Assembly: GCF_012932965.1 (NCBI RefSeq) | Contig: NZ_JABBXH010000006.1 | Location: 62,001 to 126,000, forward strand | Direction: 5' to 3' | Origin: Thalassotalea algicola | Lineage (GTDB): Bacteria > Pseudomonadota > Gammaproteobacteria > Enterobacterales > Alteromonadaceae | DNA length: 64,000 nucleotides | Shown here: positions 47,700 to 56,840 of the stretch, piece by piece | How the letters are laid out: the number at the start of each line of letters is the position of its first letter | Numbering within the stretch: position 1 is the stretch's first letter | Program-made: the position numbers and the translations under genes | The notes under the pieces: generated by a model | What the model saw: the letters and a program-made list of their open reading frames with translations, nothing else | Told to the model about the DNA's origin: nothing | Database searches by the model: none

Positions 47700-48964
47700 G
47701 TTAACGATAAATTAGAAAGACTAAGTAATTTACGATGAATAGCATCTATTGAAAGTTGAGGTTCGGTTTTTTGCCAGTGATTTATCGCCTTGATAATTTC
47801 TCGTTTACCGTAAACATAGGTAATCACTTGTACTGGCCACTGTTTTATCCGCGAAATCTCTCGATGCATAATTGCAGATTGTTCAGGAATATAAGTTTGC
47901 CATAGTGCTTGAGCTCTTTGATCACTCCAACCTTCATAATGAATACCGATATCAATAAGCACTCTAACTGCTCTTAGCGCTTGCCAATCTAATGCGTAAT
48001 CAATGCTATCGTGGTCTTTGAACAACCCGAGTTGCTGACCTAACGTTTCAACATAAGCTCCCCAACCTTCGCTAAAAACAGTAGAGCCAATCGCAAGTGC
48101 ATCTGGACATGTCGCCTTTTCTTCAACAAACTGGCTTTGATAGTGATGACCGGGTACGGCTTCATGCAGGAACAGCCAATCCATGTGTTTTGCTGCTAGA
48201 TATTCGCCTTGCGTATGATAAATAAATCGTTGGTTAGCAGCATCGTATATGCCTGGCGCAGGAAAACTCTTTGGTAAATTGGAACGAGCTATGTTGACAG
48301 GGGGGGCAGTATAATTTGTACCCATCACTTGTTTAAGCTGCTGGTTTACCATGCTTTCCTTATCTTTAAATACGCGAACAATATCGTCATGATTATCAAT
48401 ATGAAATTCTTTTATGCTGCGTGGCATTTGCTGACTTGAGAGTGCAAGGCGCTTGGCGTTAACATCTGCTAATTCTTGGTAAGCAAAGTGTTTCAATTCA
48501 TTAATTTCAACATCGTCATAAAGCCAACTTTTTAGCCAATGTAAATACCAAGTTCTCCCATCAGGAAGCAAATGCATCCGTCCTTCAAAGTCCAGTTCCT
48601 GATGTTCTGCTAGCTTTGTTACCAAGGTTTTTCGCTCTTTCGCTAGCGCGACACTAAAGCGAATGTTCGCAACTGATTGAGCGTCGCAAAAGCTTAATGT
48701 TTGCTGATGGCTAGAGAACTCGTTAATTTGTTTTTCTAGCGCTTGAATAAGCCTTGTTTGTGATTCACTTTCGCTATGTGCTAATGAGCGATAAAAACCA
48801 GCAAAATCTAACGAGACAGGAGCGAGTGCTAACCGTTGATAGTGCTCTACCAAATCATCAACTAGCTGGGTTTGATTGATTTTTGGTTCGCCAGCATGTG
48901 ACACCGATAAGGTAGCCAACGCCAATAGTAATGCGAAATAATTTAGTAGCGAATAAACATTCAT
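47681..48964 (-). CDS. DUF885-family predicted zinc metallopeptidase
   Basis: A 427-aa protein with a signal peptide (ends VSHAGEP near residue 24). The DUF885 motif HEAVPGHHYQ gives a probable HExxxGHH-type metal site, with FSEGWGAYVE supplying the downstream Glu. Typical DUF885 proteins have 550-620 residues, so this is a short member missing part of the N-terminal half. It likely cleaves peptides in the periplasm. It is 25 bp after the aspartyl protease gene on the same strand, so they may be co-transcribed. Confidence 0.82.
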   Translation of the reverse strand: MNVYSLLNYFALLLALATLSVSHAGEPKINQTQLVDDLVEHYQRLALAPVSLDFAGFYRSLAHSESESQTRLIQALEKQINEFSSHQQTLSFCDAQSVANIRFSVALAKERKTLVTKLAEHQELDFEGRMHLLPDGRTWYLHWLKSWLYDDVEINELKHFAYQELADVNAKRLALSSQQMPRSIKEFHIDNHDDIVRVFKDKESMVNQQLKQVMGTNYTAPPVNIARSNLPKSFPAPGIYDAANQRFIYHTQGEYLAAKHMDWLFLHEAVPGHHYQSQFVEEKATCPDALAIGSTVFSEGWGAYVETLGQQLGLFKDHDSIDYALDWQALRAVRVLIDIGIHYEGWSDQRAQALWQTYIPEQSAIMHREISRIKQWPVQVITYVYGKREIIKAINHWQKTEPQLSIDAIHRKLLSLSNLSLTSLTMT

Positions 48965-48989
48965 AGCATTGCTCCCTACGGCCTTAGTA

Positions 48990-49895
48990 TTAGTGAATAA
49001 CTTCCATTAAGTGGTTTTGAGTATCCACCACTATTGTCGCTTGCTCAAACATGGCTAAACCAATATTGATTTGCGGTAAGCCATCCATAAACAAAACCTC
49101 GGGATCGTCAAGTTCGATACCAGCAAACACAACCTTTCCTTTAAGAGTAGCAGTCCAAATATTATGGTCCCTCCCTGCCGTCATAGCTTTACCTTTAAGC
49201 GCAGGTTCAACTTGGTATTCAAAATCATTTACCATAGCGTACGGCATAATGAGCGAAGCGGGCGAGCCCGAGTCAAGATGAGCAGTATATGACCGCTGAC
49301 TAATTTCAATAGGGAATAAAGGTAAACGCTGAGTTTGCTGATACGAAATAACGTTGTCCGCTCGACTATCGAGCTTTTGTTCCGTCGCTAAGCTTAACGT
49401 TTTGTTCATTAAATCTATGCTCGCAACCAAATCTTCAAATGCCCAAAGGCTTAGCACGCCAACAGGGCGATTACCTTGAGCATCTTCACCCATCATGTTT
49501 AGCATTCTAGGCAAGTTTTCATCACCATTTATCGAATCTATCGTAAAGCGAAAATCACCAATTATTGCTTCGCTTGACTGATAACGCTGCAAGTTGAGCA
49601 TGCCCATACCTAAATTATCTACGGTTTGTTGCTCAAGCGCCGTCAAATTTAACTGTTTCGCGACTTTATCATCAAGCATCAATCCCCGTCCTAAGCCGGT
49701 GTCTAAAATAACCAGCAACGGCTCACTGTTATTAAGGCGAATATAAACAACCGGCCTATTTTGCAATTGTGTAAAGGACACTTCGGTAGACTTGGGTTGA
49801 GCGTAACTATTCGTACTCATAAAGCTTAATAACACTAAAAAAAATATTAAGATGTTAGTGACTCTATCGGCAGGCATTGATATGTGTTTGTGCAT
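48990..49895 (-). CDS. Secreted retropepsin-like aspartyl protease
   Basis: A 301-aa protein with a signal peptide (to about residue 32, NSYAQ). Two aspartyl-protease half sites are visible: LLVILDTGLGRGLMLDD and AHLDSGSPASLIMP. Both Asp-[TS]-Gly triads are intact, so one chain may form the whole active site. Substrate unknown. The gene precedes the DUF885 peptidase. Confidence 0.8.
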   Translation of the reverse strand: MHKHISMPADRVTNILIFFLVLLSFMSTNSYAQPKSTEVSFTQLQNRPVVYIRLNNSEPLLVILDTGLGRGLMLDDKVAKQLNLTALEQQTVDNLGMGMLNLQRYQSSEAIIGDFRFTIDSINGDENLPRMLNMMGEDAQGNRPVGVLSLWAFEDLVASIDLMNKTLSLATEQKLDSRADNVISYQQTQRLPLFPIEISQRSYTAHLDSGSPASLIMPYAMVNDFEYQVEPALKGKAMTAGRDHNIWTATLKGKVVFAGIELDDPEVLFMDGLPQINIGLAMFEQATIVVDTQNHLMEVIH

Positions 49896-50118
49896 TTCTC
49901 GTATTCCAATAAAAGTGTGAAATGAATCTTTCTGGTCTTGGAAATGACAGGCTACTCTTAGTTATATGACTTTTTGTAAAGCTCTATTAACTTTATCTAA
50001 TGTTGGCGATAATCTAAGAAATATTGAAAGTAAAATGAGTTAACTTGCAACGAGGTTATCAAGTTTTATTTGCGTAATAAGATACTCAATTTACCAATAA
50101 CATGACTTACATTAAATT

Positions 50119-50892
50119 ATGCTTTTAAAACCCCTTTCACTCGCTAAAGCCAGCGTTAAAGTCAGCTTTGCAGTTTCTCTGTGCATCTCTAGTTCGTTTA
50201 TTTTATCCAGTGCCCACGCACAAGACACTGTGCAATATTCTGGCGTGAACAACATAAGCTTCCACCAAACAGCATATGACAAAACATTTGCTGGTAACGG
50301 ATTCCTCATTTCAGTGGCCGATAAGCTCTACGCTGTTACCGTAAAACATACGCTGTTTGAAGCCAAAACACCTGAAATGAAACATGTTGCAATAGAAAAA
50401 CATGTCAAAGAATGGCGCATTCACCCTAAACAATCGCCAAATGAATATATTGTTTTAGGTAGGTTGCTCAATGCAGATATTACTGAAGCTATTGATATGA
50501 AAATATTGCAAAAAGACTGGTTAGTATTTGAAGTAATAGAGAATCACTCGCCACTAACGCCGCTGACACTAAGAGAAAGTGAAGTAACCAAAGGAGAAAC
50601 ACTCACTGCCTATGGTTGTGCTTATGTAAATCAACAACAATGTCAGCAAGATACCTATCAAGGCCAATTTATTGCTTATGAGCCTAATAACTTGCGGATG
50701 AAACTAGACAATCTACAAATGGATAAATTAAGAGGTTTAAGTGGCAGTCCAGTTTTAGATACAAATAATCAAGTTGTTGGTATTGTCTCAAACGTGCTTA
50801 AGTCTCAAACTAGTGAAGGGTTTGACTTTGCTCCTGCCAACTTGAAGTACTTAAGCAAGGTGCTCGCTAAAATTAGCGCTAAGCGCGTTTAA
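50119..50892 (+). CDS. Secreted trypsin-like serine protease
   Basis: This 257-aa protein has a signal peptide (ends SSAHAQD near residue 35). It shows a chymotrypsin-fold core: GNGFLISVADKLYAVTVKH (the His of the triad), a candidate Asp in QKDWLVFEV, and RGLSGSPVLDTNNQVVGIVS with the nucleophilic Ser. A Cys pair (YGCAYVNQQQCQQD) probably forms a disulfide. The TAGHC context is degenerate (TVKHT), so activity is likely but not certain. A 49-codon frame follows after 32 bp. Confidence 0.8.
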   Translation: MLLKPLSLAKASVKVSFAVSLCISSSFILSSAHAQDTVQYSGVNNISFHQTAYDKTFAGNGFLISVADKLYAVTVKHTLFEAKTPEMKHVAIEKHVKEWRIHPKQSPNEYIVLGRLLNADITEAIDMKILQKDWLVFEVIENHSPLTPLTLRESEVTKGETLTAYGCAYVNQQQCQQDTYQGQFIAYEPNNLRMKLDNLQMDKLRGLSGSPVLDTNNQVVGIVSNVLKSQTSEGFDFAPANLKYLSKVLAKISAKRV

Positions 50893-50924
50893 TTTTAGTC
50901 AATTTACTACCTGAAATTACGACG

Positions 50925-51074
50925 ATGAAGAAGCTGCTCATTTTTGCCTTAACTTCCCTAACTGGCTTTTTATTGGTCTTTTATATTGGAAAAATGTGCA
51001 GTTCTTCGAGCGAAAAACTCGCACATTATTCACATCAGCAACAACAAATAGTTAAAACTCTTCACAGCACATAA
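50925..51074 (+). CDS. Small membrane protein (49 aa), hypothetical
   Basis: A short open frame begins MKKLLIFALTSLTGFLLVFY and ends in a polar Gln-rich tail (SHQQQQIVKTLHST). One hydrophobic segment gives a signal anchor or a cleaved peptide. It lies 32 bp downstream of the protease on the same strand and stops exactly where the convergent PD40 gene ends. No clear ribosome binding site, so expression is not certain. Confidence 0.45.
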   Translation: MKKLLIFALTSLTGFLLVFYIGKMCSSSSEKLAHYSHQQQQIVKTLHST

Positions 51075-52778
51075 TTAACGACTTTCACTAGTTACCTCAA
51101 TCCGTAATGAAAATGGCATGCGATAAATACCTAAGTGCTCATCAAACTCGCTAGGCTGGTCGCTTGTTCGATTAGACGTAAAATATAACCATCGTTGGTC
51201 ATGGCTAATAAAAGGGCTACCATCAACCCCTTCAAAGTTGTAATGCGCACCTAAATTTACTGGCTCAGACCAGCTTTGGGCTATATTGCTAATGCTCTGA
51301 TCGCGATAACTGATATACAGATCAGATACACCATAGTCTCTCTCTACATACATACGCACAAATACCATGAACTGCTCGTCAGGCGATATATAAGCATCAG
51401 ATTCCAAGTAAGGCGTATTAACTTTAGAGTTTAGTGGTTTAGCTTGCTGGTATTTTCCATCAACAAACTCACTCACGTACAAGTCATAGCTTTGCGCTGC
51501 TGTTTGTCTAGAAAAGTACAGATTGCCGCTATTTGTTAATAACGGGTAATACTCATCTACCATTGAATTTACTGTATCAGGTAAAGGCTCTGGTTGACCC
51601 CAGCCATCTCCAGAGCGCTCAGCTATATAGATATTGCCATCTTTTCTTCCTTGCAAACGACCAAAATTTTTTCTTGTTTTAAATAACAAGCTTTTGCCGT
51701 CTGGGCTTAACTGTACATCACTACCTTGAAACGATTTACCAGCTAGTAACAAAGGAGATTGCTTTACGACTTGCCCTTGCTGTAATTCAGCTTGCATCAA
51801 TTGGCGCGAGCTAAAACCTGCACTCGCATTAGAATAATACATATACGTTCCGTCACGTGAAAGACTGCTACCGTAATCGATAGACGACAAATCGAGCAGC
51901 ACAGGTGCAGGGCCAAACGGCACGCGGTATAAGCCCAGTTGGTTATCAAATTTTTCTGGCGATTTACTTTCACGATTAGACGTAAAGTACAACCAGCGAC
52001 CATCACTACTTACAAACGGACTTCCGTCGATACCAATACTATTAACACTCGGACCCAAGTTAACCGCTTTTGTCCAACCATTCGCTTGACGATAGCTGAT
52101 ATACAAATCTGTCATGCCCATTGAATCTGATGCTTTCATGCGCGCGAATACTAAATAACTTTCATCCGGTGCAATAAAAGCATCTCCCTCTAAAATGCCG
52201 GTATTTACCTCTTGACCTAGTCTATTCGCTGTTTGATAACTACCGTTTTCATACCGCGAGACAAAGATATCTAAGTTATCCCCTTCAATACGACGGGCGA
52301 AGTAGATATCACCTTTGTTAGTTACACTAGGATAAAATTCATCTGACGAAGAGTTAATCGCCTTAGGTAGTAGCTTTGGTATTCCCCAACCGTTGTCCGA
52401 CTTTTCACTCATATATAACTCGTAGTCAGCCAGTGGTTCGTCAGAGTTAAACCCTGATCGAGCGCTATAAAGCAGCTTTGTGCCATCGGGCGAAATGTGA
52501 ACATCTGTGCCCTGTAAATCCATTCCGTTTATTTGTAGAGGTTTTACCTTAGTGACCTTGCCATGCTTTAGGTGACCAACATAAATTCCAATACCAGAAA
52601 AGTCGCTAGCAACTTGCGTAAAATACATGCGATCATTTTCTGGCGACAAGCTGTTATTAAACGTCGTCGTATTAATGTCATTATGTACTTTTTCTACCCA
52701 ATCAATTTCTCCACTTGCAGCAAAAGTAAACGATGTAGCCCCTATTAGCACTAACATTAACATTACATTATTTTTCAT
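51075..52778 (-). CDS. Secreted PD40 (TolB-like) beta-propeller, internally duplicated
   Basis: A 567-aa protein with a signal peptide (to about residue 20, FTFAASG). It is built of WD40-like PD40 repeats such as DVHISPDGTKLLYSARSG. Residues about 25-295 and 300-560 are a clear tandem duplication: both halves contain DLYISYR, DGSPF and RWLYFTSNR in the same order. The fold would be one large or two joined propellers. It is last in a three-gene operon after the YD-like protein (18-bp gap). Function unknown. Confidence 0.8.
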   Translation of the reverse strand: MKNNVMLMLVLIGATSFTFAASGEIDWVEKVHNDINTTTFNNSLSPENDRMYFTQVASDFSGIGIYVGHLKHGKVTKVKPLQINGMDLQGTDVHISPDGTKLLYSARSGFNSDEPLADYELYMSEKSDNGWGIPKLLPKAINSSSDEFYPSVTNKGDIYFARRIEGDNLDIFVSRYENGSYQTANRLGQEVNTGILEGDAFIAPDESYLVFARMKASDSMGMTDLYISYRQANGWTKAVNLGPSVNSIGIDGSPFVSSDGRWLYFTSNRESKSPEKFDNQLGLYRVPFGPAPVLLDLSSIDYGSSLSRDGTYMYYSNASAGFSSRQLMQAELQQGQVVKQSPLLLAGKSFQGSDVQLSPDGKSLLFKTRKNFGRLQGRKDGNIYIAERSGDGWGQPEPLPDTVNSMVDEYYPLLTNSGNLYFSRQTAAQSYDLYVSEFVDGKYQQAKPLNSKVNTPYLESDAYISPDEQFMVFVRMYVERDYGVSDLYISYRDQSISNIAQSWSEPVNLGAHYNFEGVDGSPFISHDQRWLYFTSNRTSDQPSEFDEHLGIYRMPFSLRIEVTSESR

Positions 52779-52796
52779 AGCACACCCTTATAGTGA

Positions 52797-53924
52797 CTAC
52801 TCACTTTCCACAGCGAGTTCTTTGCCTTTATAATCAAAGAAGCTGGGTTCAGCGCGCCCTTGTTCATCGTATTGATACGTGACCTTTGCCGCGCCTTTTA
52901 ACCTAGGATCATTGGTTGGGTTACCGTCAGCATCCAGTGCAGTTAATGATGTACGTCGAGTTCCTTGCTCACTAAAGGTATAAACAAAATGTTCCTGAAA
53001 TGAGCCATCAGCCTTATAACTTTTAGTTTCAGTTTGAATCCCTTGCTCGTTATAACGGTAAACATGCGACAATGCGCCCCAAGAAAAAGCAATTTGCTTA
53101 CCAAAGCGATCAAAGCCACGTAAACCAATCTTATTGCCCTTGCTGTCATATAAATGTTCTCCTAAGTGAACCCTAGGTCGATTACCCTCCACTGGATTGC
53201 CATCTTTTCCATAAACCTGCCAGCGTATGAAATTGCCGTTTAAATCGTAAGTAATGCGGTCAATACCCGCACCTGAATCATTGTTGATTGGTTGGTGTTT
53301 CGTACCAAAATTTCGAACAAATACCAGCTTGCCATCATTGTCATATTCAAGCTTAACTTCATGAAACTTAAACTCAGGACGCAAGGTAACCTGCTCACCA
53401 GCAAGATTAAAGCGCTTCTCAAAAACATGACCATCTTCACTTGGTCGCCATTCGTAGCGGTGAACATGCCATTCGCTCTCAACCGCTTTACCGGCTTTAT
53501 CAAAAAACTCAAGTGATTGGCGGTTGCCGCTAGTACCTAACTGATATATCGCTTGCCAAACAGCACCATGAGCCGATATTTGTTCACCTTTAGTGTTGAA
53601 ATAGGTGTGTACCTCTTTGCCTGGCAAATAACTGATTTTGACTTGCGGTGCAAACCAAATAAACGAATCCCAAACCCCCATACTATCAATGACATGATCG
53701 TCAATTTTTCGAGTAATCTGTGTGACACGTTGCTTGTCATCGTATTTAAACTCGTAGTGAGTCACCGCTTCACTTTTTTGTTCGTTAATTGGGTAAATGC
53801 CGCGATAAGGTGCAAAAGGCGTTTCGCGAAACATGATGTGACGAAAGTGTTTTTCATTTTCAGCAAAGGCGTGCGATGTCATACATGTGTTAGCAATCGC
53901 TAGCGCAACTAGTAGCTTTTTCAT
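52797..53924 (-). CDS. Secreted YD/RHS-like repeat protein
   Basis: This 375-aa protein has a signal peptide (ends SHAFAEN near residue 22). Short repeats of the type YDSKGNKIGLRGFDRFGKQI and YDEQGRAEPSFFDYKGKEL recur, resembling YD or WG-like repeats of secreted proteins. No toxin domain or catalytic motif is seen. It lies between the PDZ-hydrolase and PD40 genes (31 and 18 bp away), all exported. Function unknown. Confidence 0.65.
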   Translation of the reverse strand: MKKLLVALAIANTCMTSHAFAENEKHFRHIMFRETPFAPYRGIYPINEQKSEAVTHYEFKYDDKQRVTQITRKIDDHVIDSMGVWDSFIWFAPQVKISYLPGKEVHTYFNTKGEQISAHGAVWQAIYQLGTSGNRQSLEFFDKAGKAVESEWHVHRYEWRPSEDGHVFEKRFNLAGEQVTLRPEFKFHEVKLEYDNDGKLVFVRNFGTKHQPINNDSGAGIDRITYDLNGNFIRWQVYGKDGNPVEGNRPRVHLGEHLYDSKGNKIGLRGFDRFGKQIAFSWGALSHVYRYNEQGIQTETKSYKADGSFQEHFVYTFSEQGTRRTSLTALDADGNPTNDPRLKGAAKVTYQYDEQGRAEPSFFDYKGKELAVESE

Positions 53925-53955
53925 AGAGTTTTCCTATTAATTTGGTGGCGTGGTA

Positions 53956-55383
53956 TTAATCAGCGTTTATCGCTAGTAAATCTTCCATCCAGCGCAGCGA
54001 CTTGGAGGCGATATTCTGGTTGAAGCGCCCTAAACCTCTTGCTTGACCACGAGTGGCCTTCATCAGTTCTTCTTTATTTTGGTATTGCATCAGCCCGTGG
54101 TCGGTTCGTTCAAATGCATACGTTTGACTAGAAAAGGCAGTATTTTCGTTCACAAGCCGCTTAACCTGCTGTATCCAATCACCTGATATTGCTTGCACGT
54201 CATACTCACCGTGCAGCATCAGCGCATGCGCTTTGGTATTAGCCCATTTTTGTTGGAAGTTATGTTGGTTAACGCTTCTAAAAAAACTAAAATGACGATT
54301 TAATATTTGCTCATCGCCCAACGCTAGCAGGTCTTCTGCGACAACTTTCTTTGCCGCTGGTGACGAGGCAATCTGGGCCCACGACTGATCGGTGCCTAAC
54401 CACAGATTTAAAAATGGCGAGATGGTTTCTAGATTCTTTTTAGCTTGCTCATTTGAAACACCCCAATATTTTGTGGATTGTTTGCTGTAGATATCATGCA
54501 CATAGTCAATCCAAGGTTTTGCCACCCCACCATAGCCAATAACGCCTTTTGCTAAACCTTGCTCGGCAATTATTGAGGCATGTAATACCCCCAAAGAATG
54601 ACCAAAAACAAAAACATTGGATGAGTTAACATTTGCTTGTTGTTTTAAGTGTTTTAATCCTGCGACAAATGCCGCATTTTCAACATTAAAATCGTAAGTT
54701 TGGCAATCCAATTGGCCTTGACTATCACCGACACCTGGCTTCTCCATTTTCATTACGGTAAAGCCAGCATCGGCAAAACGACCAAGTAACTGTGTAAGGC
54801 TGACATCTGGCAGCATGCCATAATCAATTGAGCCGCAGGTATACCCCTGTATAAATAGGACCGCTGCATTGTCTTTTCTTCGTTTATCTGGGTGATATGT
54901 GATGGTGCGAATACGTTCTTGTTGCCAACCAAATTCGCCATATTCAACATCATAGTCTTTTCCAGTCTCTAATGGGCGAGACTGAGCTACTGCGGTTAAT
55001 GTGATTGGCTTTTCATTTCGTTTAACGGTTACCGAAATATCCATTCCAGCATCAATAGTGTTTAAAATAGCCACAAGTTCAGGAAAGTCTGCTATTGGCT
55101 TATCATTAATTGATAACAGCGTATCTCCTTGCTTTAATTCTAGTGCTTGAGCAGTGCCTTGCGGATGCAAGTTGTCAATCACTACGGCATCACCTAGCTG
55201 AGCAGATTGCGGGATTAGTCCAAGAAAGCTACTTCGAGTTAACGTTGAAGTTGAAGGTGAATGTGTTAATAAATTTTGTTGTTCGCCAGCAGGCTCAGCT
55301 GCACTTATCGAACAAAAAGCTATGCTCAATAATATCAGTAAGCTCTGTGTCAGTAAGCTCAGGTAGTGTTTTACGCTTTCCAT
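53956..55383 (-). CDS. Secreted PDZ-alpha/beta-hydrolase fusion
   Basis: From the ATG at 55381-55383 the protein is 475 aa; the frame extends 56 codons upstream without coding character. A signal peptide (to about 30) is followed by a PDZ domain (about 60-130: LKQGDTLLSINDKPIADFPE) and an alpha/beta hydrolase (about 175-470) with FIQGYTCGSIDYG, KPGVGDSQG and the nucleophile motif VFGHSLGVLHAS. A C-terminal His in ERTDHGLM completes the triad. PDZ fused to a hydrolase is unusual. First gene of a three-gene operon. Confidence 0.82.
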   Translation of the reverse strand: MESVKHYLSLLTQSLLILLSIAFCSISAAEPAGEQQNLLTHSPSTSTLTRSSFLGLIPQSAQLGDAVVIDNLHPQGTAQALELKQGDTLLSINDKPIADFPELVAILNTIDAGMDISVTVKRNEKPITLTAVAQSRPLETGKDYDVEYGEFGWQQERIRTITYHPDKRRKDNAAVLFIQGYTCGSIDYGMLPDVSLTQLLGRFADAGFTVMKMEKPGVGDSQGQLDCQTYDFNVENAAFVAGLKHLKQQANVNSSNVFVFGHSLGVLHASIIAEQGLAKGVIGYGGVAKPWIDYVHDIYSKQSTKYWGVSNEQAKKNLETISPFLNLWLGTDQSWAQIASSPAAKKVVAEDLLALGDEQILNRHFSFFRSVNQHNFQQKWANTKAHALMLHGEYDVQAISGDWIQQVKRLVNENTAFSSQTYAFERTDHGLMQYQNKEELMKATRGQARGLGRFNQNIASKSLRWMEDLLAINAD

Positions 55384-55631
55384 GTTCTTTCCAATTATCT
55401 GTTGTTCTGTAAAGTGTGAATGGAGAGAAAGAGAATAATGATAAATTCGATTAAGACTTACCAATTGTGCAGATGCAAATACGTAACAACTTGATAAACT
55501 AAGCCGAAGTTTACATTTGCTGTTTATATAGCTAATACACTTTAACCACATGATTTAGACTATGCGTTTTGGGCTATGCCAAAATAACTGCGCAGCTTAA
55601 CGCACTTTATTTCACAAAGTTTGAGAGATTA

Positions 55632-56837
55632 ATGGACAACACCTTACTAAGCGTTATTTATTTTATCGCCTGTAGTCATGCAGCAATGTTGGCAGTTGCG
55701 CTATGGATGCGGAGTGAAAAAGCAAAACCTGGCCGCGTTTTATCAATGGTAGTTGCAATACTCGCCTATAAACTTTTCGAAGGCGGCGCGACATATTCAG
55801 GTTTATATCGCTTTGTCCCTCACCTTCTCGATTTAATGCCGGCAATGGTGATGGTTTTAGGTCCAGTATTTTATGGCTATGTACGCCAAGTATCCGGTCA
55901 ACCAGCGCTAAACTGGCAGCAATGGTTACTGCATTTAACGCCATGGTTAGCCGTTTGGTTCTTTCTCAATAGCCCTAGTGTTTTTAGAGATGCCGAAGCA
56001 AAAATTGCTATGTGGCAAATGATTGCAAATTCTGATGGAAGTTATCGAAAATTACCTACCGAAATTGTCTTCCGATTGTTGGCAATCAAAGCACACCTAA
56101 CCGCTTATCTATGGTTATCTTGGCGGGCATTAGGACAATTCACAGAAACAGTAGACAATCTACGCAGCGACAATAGTGGCGACATTGTTAAGCAACTTCG
56201 TTTGCTGACTATCGCATTTATTTTTCTAGAAGCGACTTGGGTTTCATTGTTTATCGCTAATCAGTACTTTGACCTTGGTACTTTAAATCAAGTAAGCCAA
56301 ATATGGCTGTTATTTATCGCGGGATTAGTGCTAGCAATGGGCTTTGCTGGCTTGCAACAACCCAATATGATTTTCACTCAAGAGGAACGTCTTTTAACCT
56401 CTGTTGAGCAACCTGTCGGGAATGCTGTCAAAACCAATGTACCTCAGCAAGAAAAAGTTAAATACATTCACTCAGCGCTACCAGAAAGTGCCGCCAATGA
56501 AATAGCTAAACTCATAGAGCAAACGATGGAAAGTCAGCAATTGTTTTTAGATGATAAATTAACATTAACAGAGCTAGCTAAAACACTAGAGATGAAATCG
56601 CACACCGTTTCTCAAGTGATCAACCAACAAATGAAGACAAACTTTTATAAGCTAGTTAACGGGTATCGAGTGCAACACGCTACGCACTTATTGGAAAGTG
56701 AACAAGTTAATTGGTCCATTGAACGTATTGCACTAGAGTCAGGCTTTAGCAATCGAGTGACATTTAATAAAGCGTTTAAAGAGCAGATGAATTGCACCGC
56801 ATCAAACTACAAAAAGCGCCATAGACAAGCCAGCTAG
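55632..56837 (+). CDS. Membrane-bound AraC-family regulator
   Basis: From the ATG at 55632 (GAGAG upstream) it is 401 aa. The first 230 residues form about seven membrane helices (LSVIYFIACSHAAMLAVALW onward), and the C-terminal 100 are an AraC HTH: LTELAKTLEMKSHTVSQVIN and IERIALESGFSNRVTFNKAF. Such regulators sense at the membrane and bind DNA from there. It is divergent from the PDZ-hydrolase operon across 248 bp, its most likely target, and converges on the Rieske gene with a 3-bp gap. Confidence 0.85.
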   Translation: MDNTLLSVIYFIACSHAAMLAVALWMRSEKAKPGRVLSMVVAILAYKLFEGGATYSGLYRFVPHLLDLMPAMVMVLGPVFYGYVRQVSGQPALNWQQWLLHLTPWLAVWFFLNSPSVFRDAEAKIAMWQMIANSDGSYRKLPTEIVFRLLAIKAHLTAYLWLSWRALGQFTETVDNLRSDNSGDIVKQLRLLTIAFIFLEATWVSLFIANQYFDLGTLNQVSQIWLLFIAGLVLAMGFAGLQQPNMIFTQEERLLTSVEQPVGNAVKTNVPQQEKVKYIHSALPESAANEIAKLIEQTMESQQLFLDDKLTLTELAKTLEMKSHTVSQVINQQMKTNFYKLVNGYRVQHATHLLESEQVNWSIERIALESGFSNRVTFNKAFKEQMNCTASNYKKRHRQAS

Positions 56838-56840
56838 CTG

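Noticed and set aside
52797-53924. RHS/YD toxin
   Set aside because: No C-terminal toxin domain, no immunity gene and only short degenerate repeats in a small protein.
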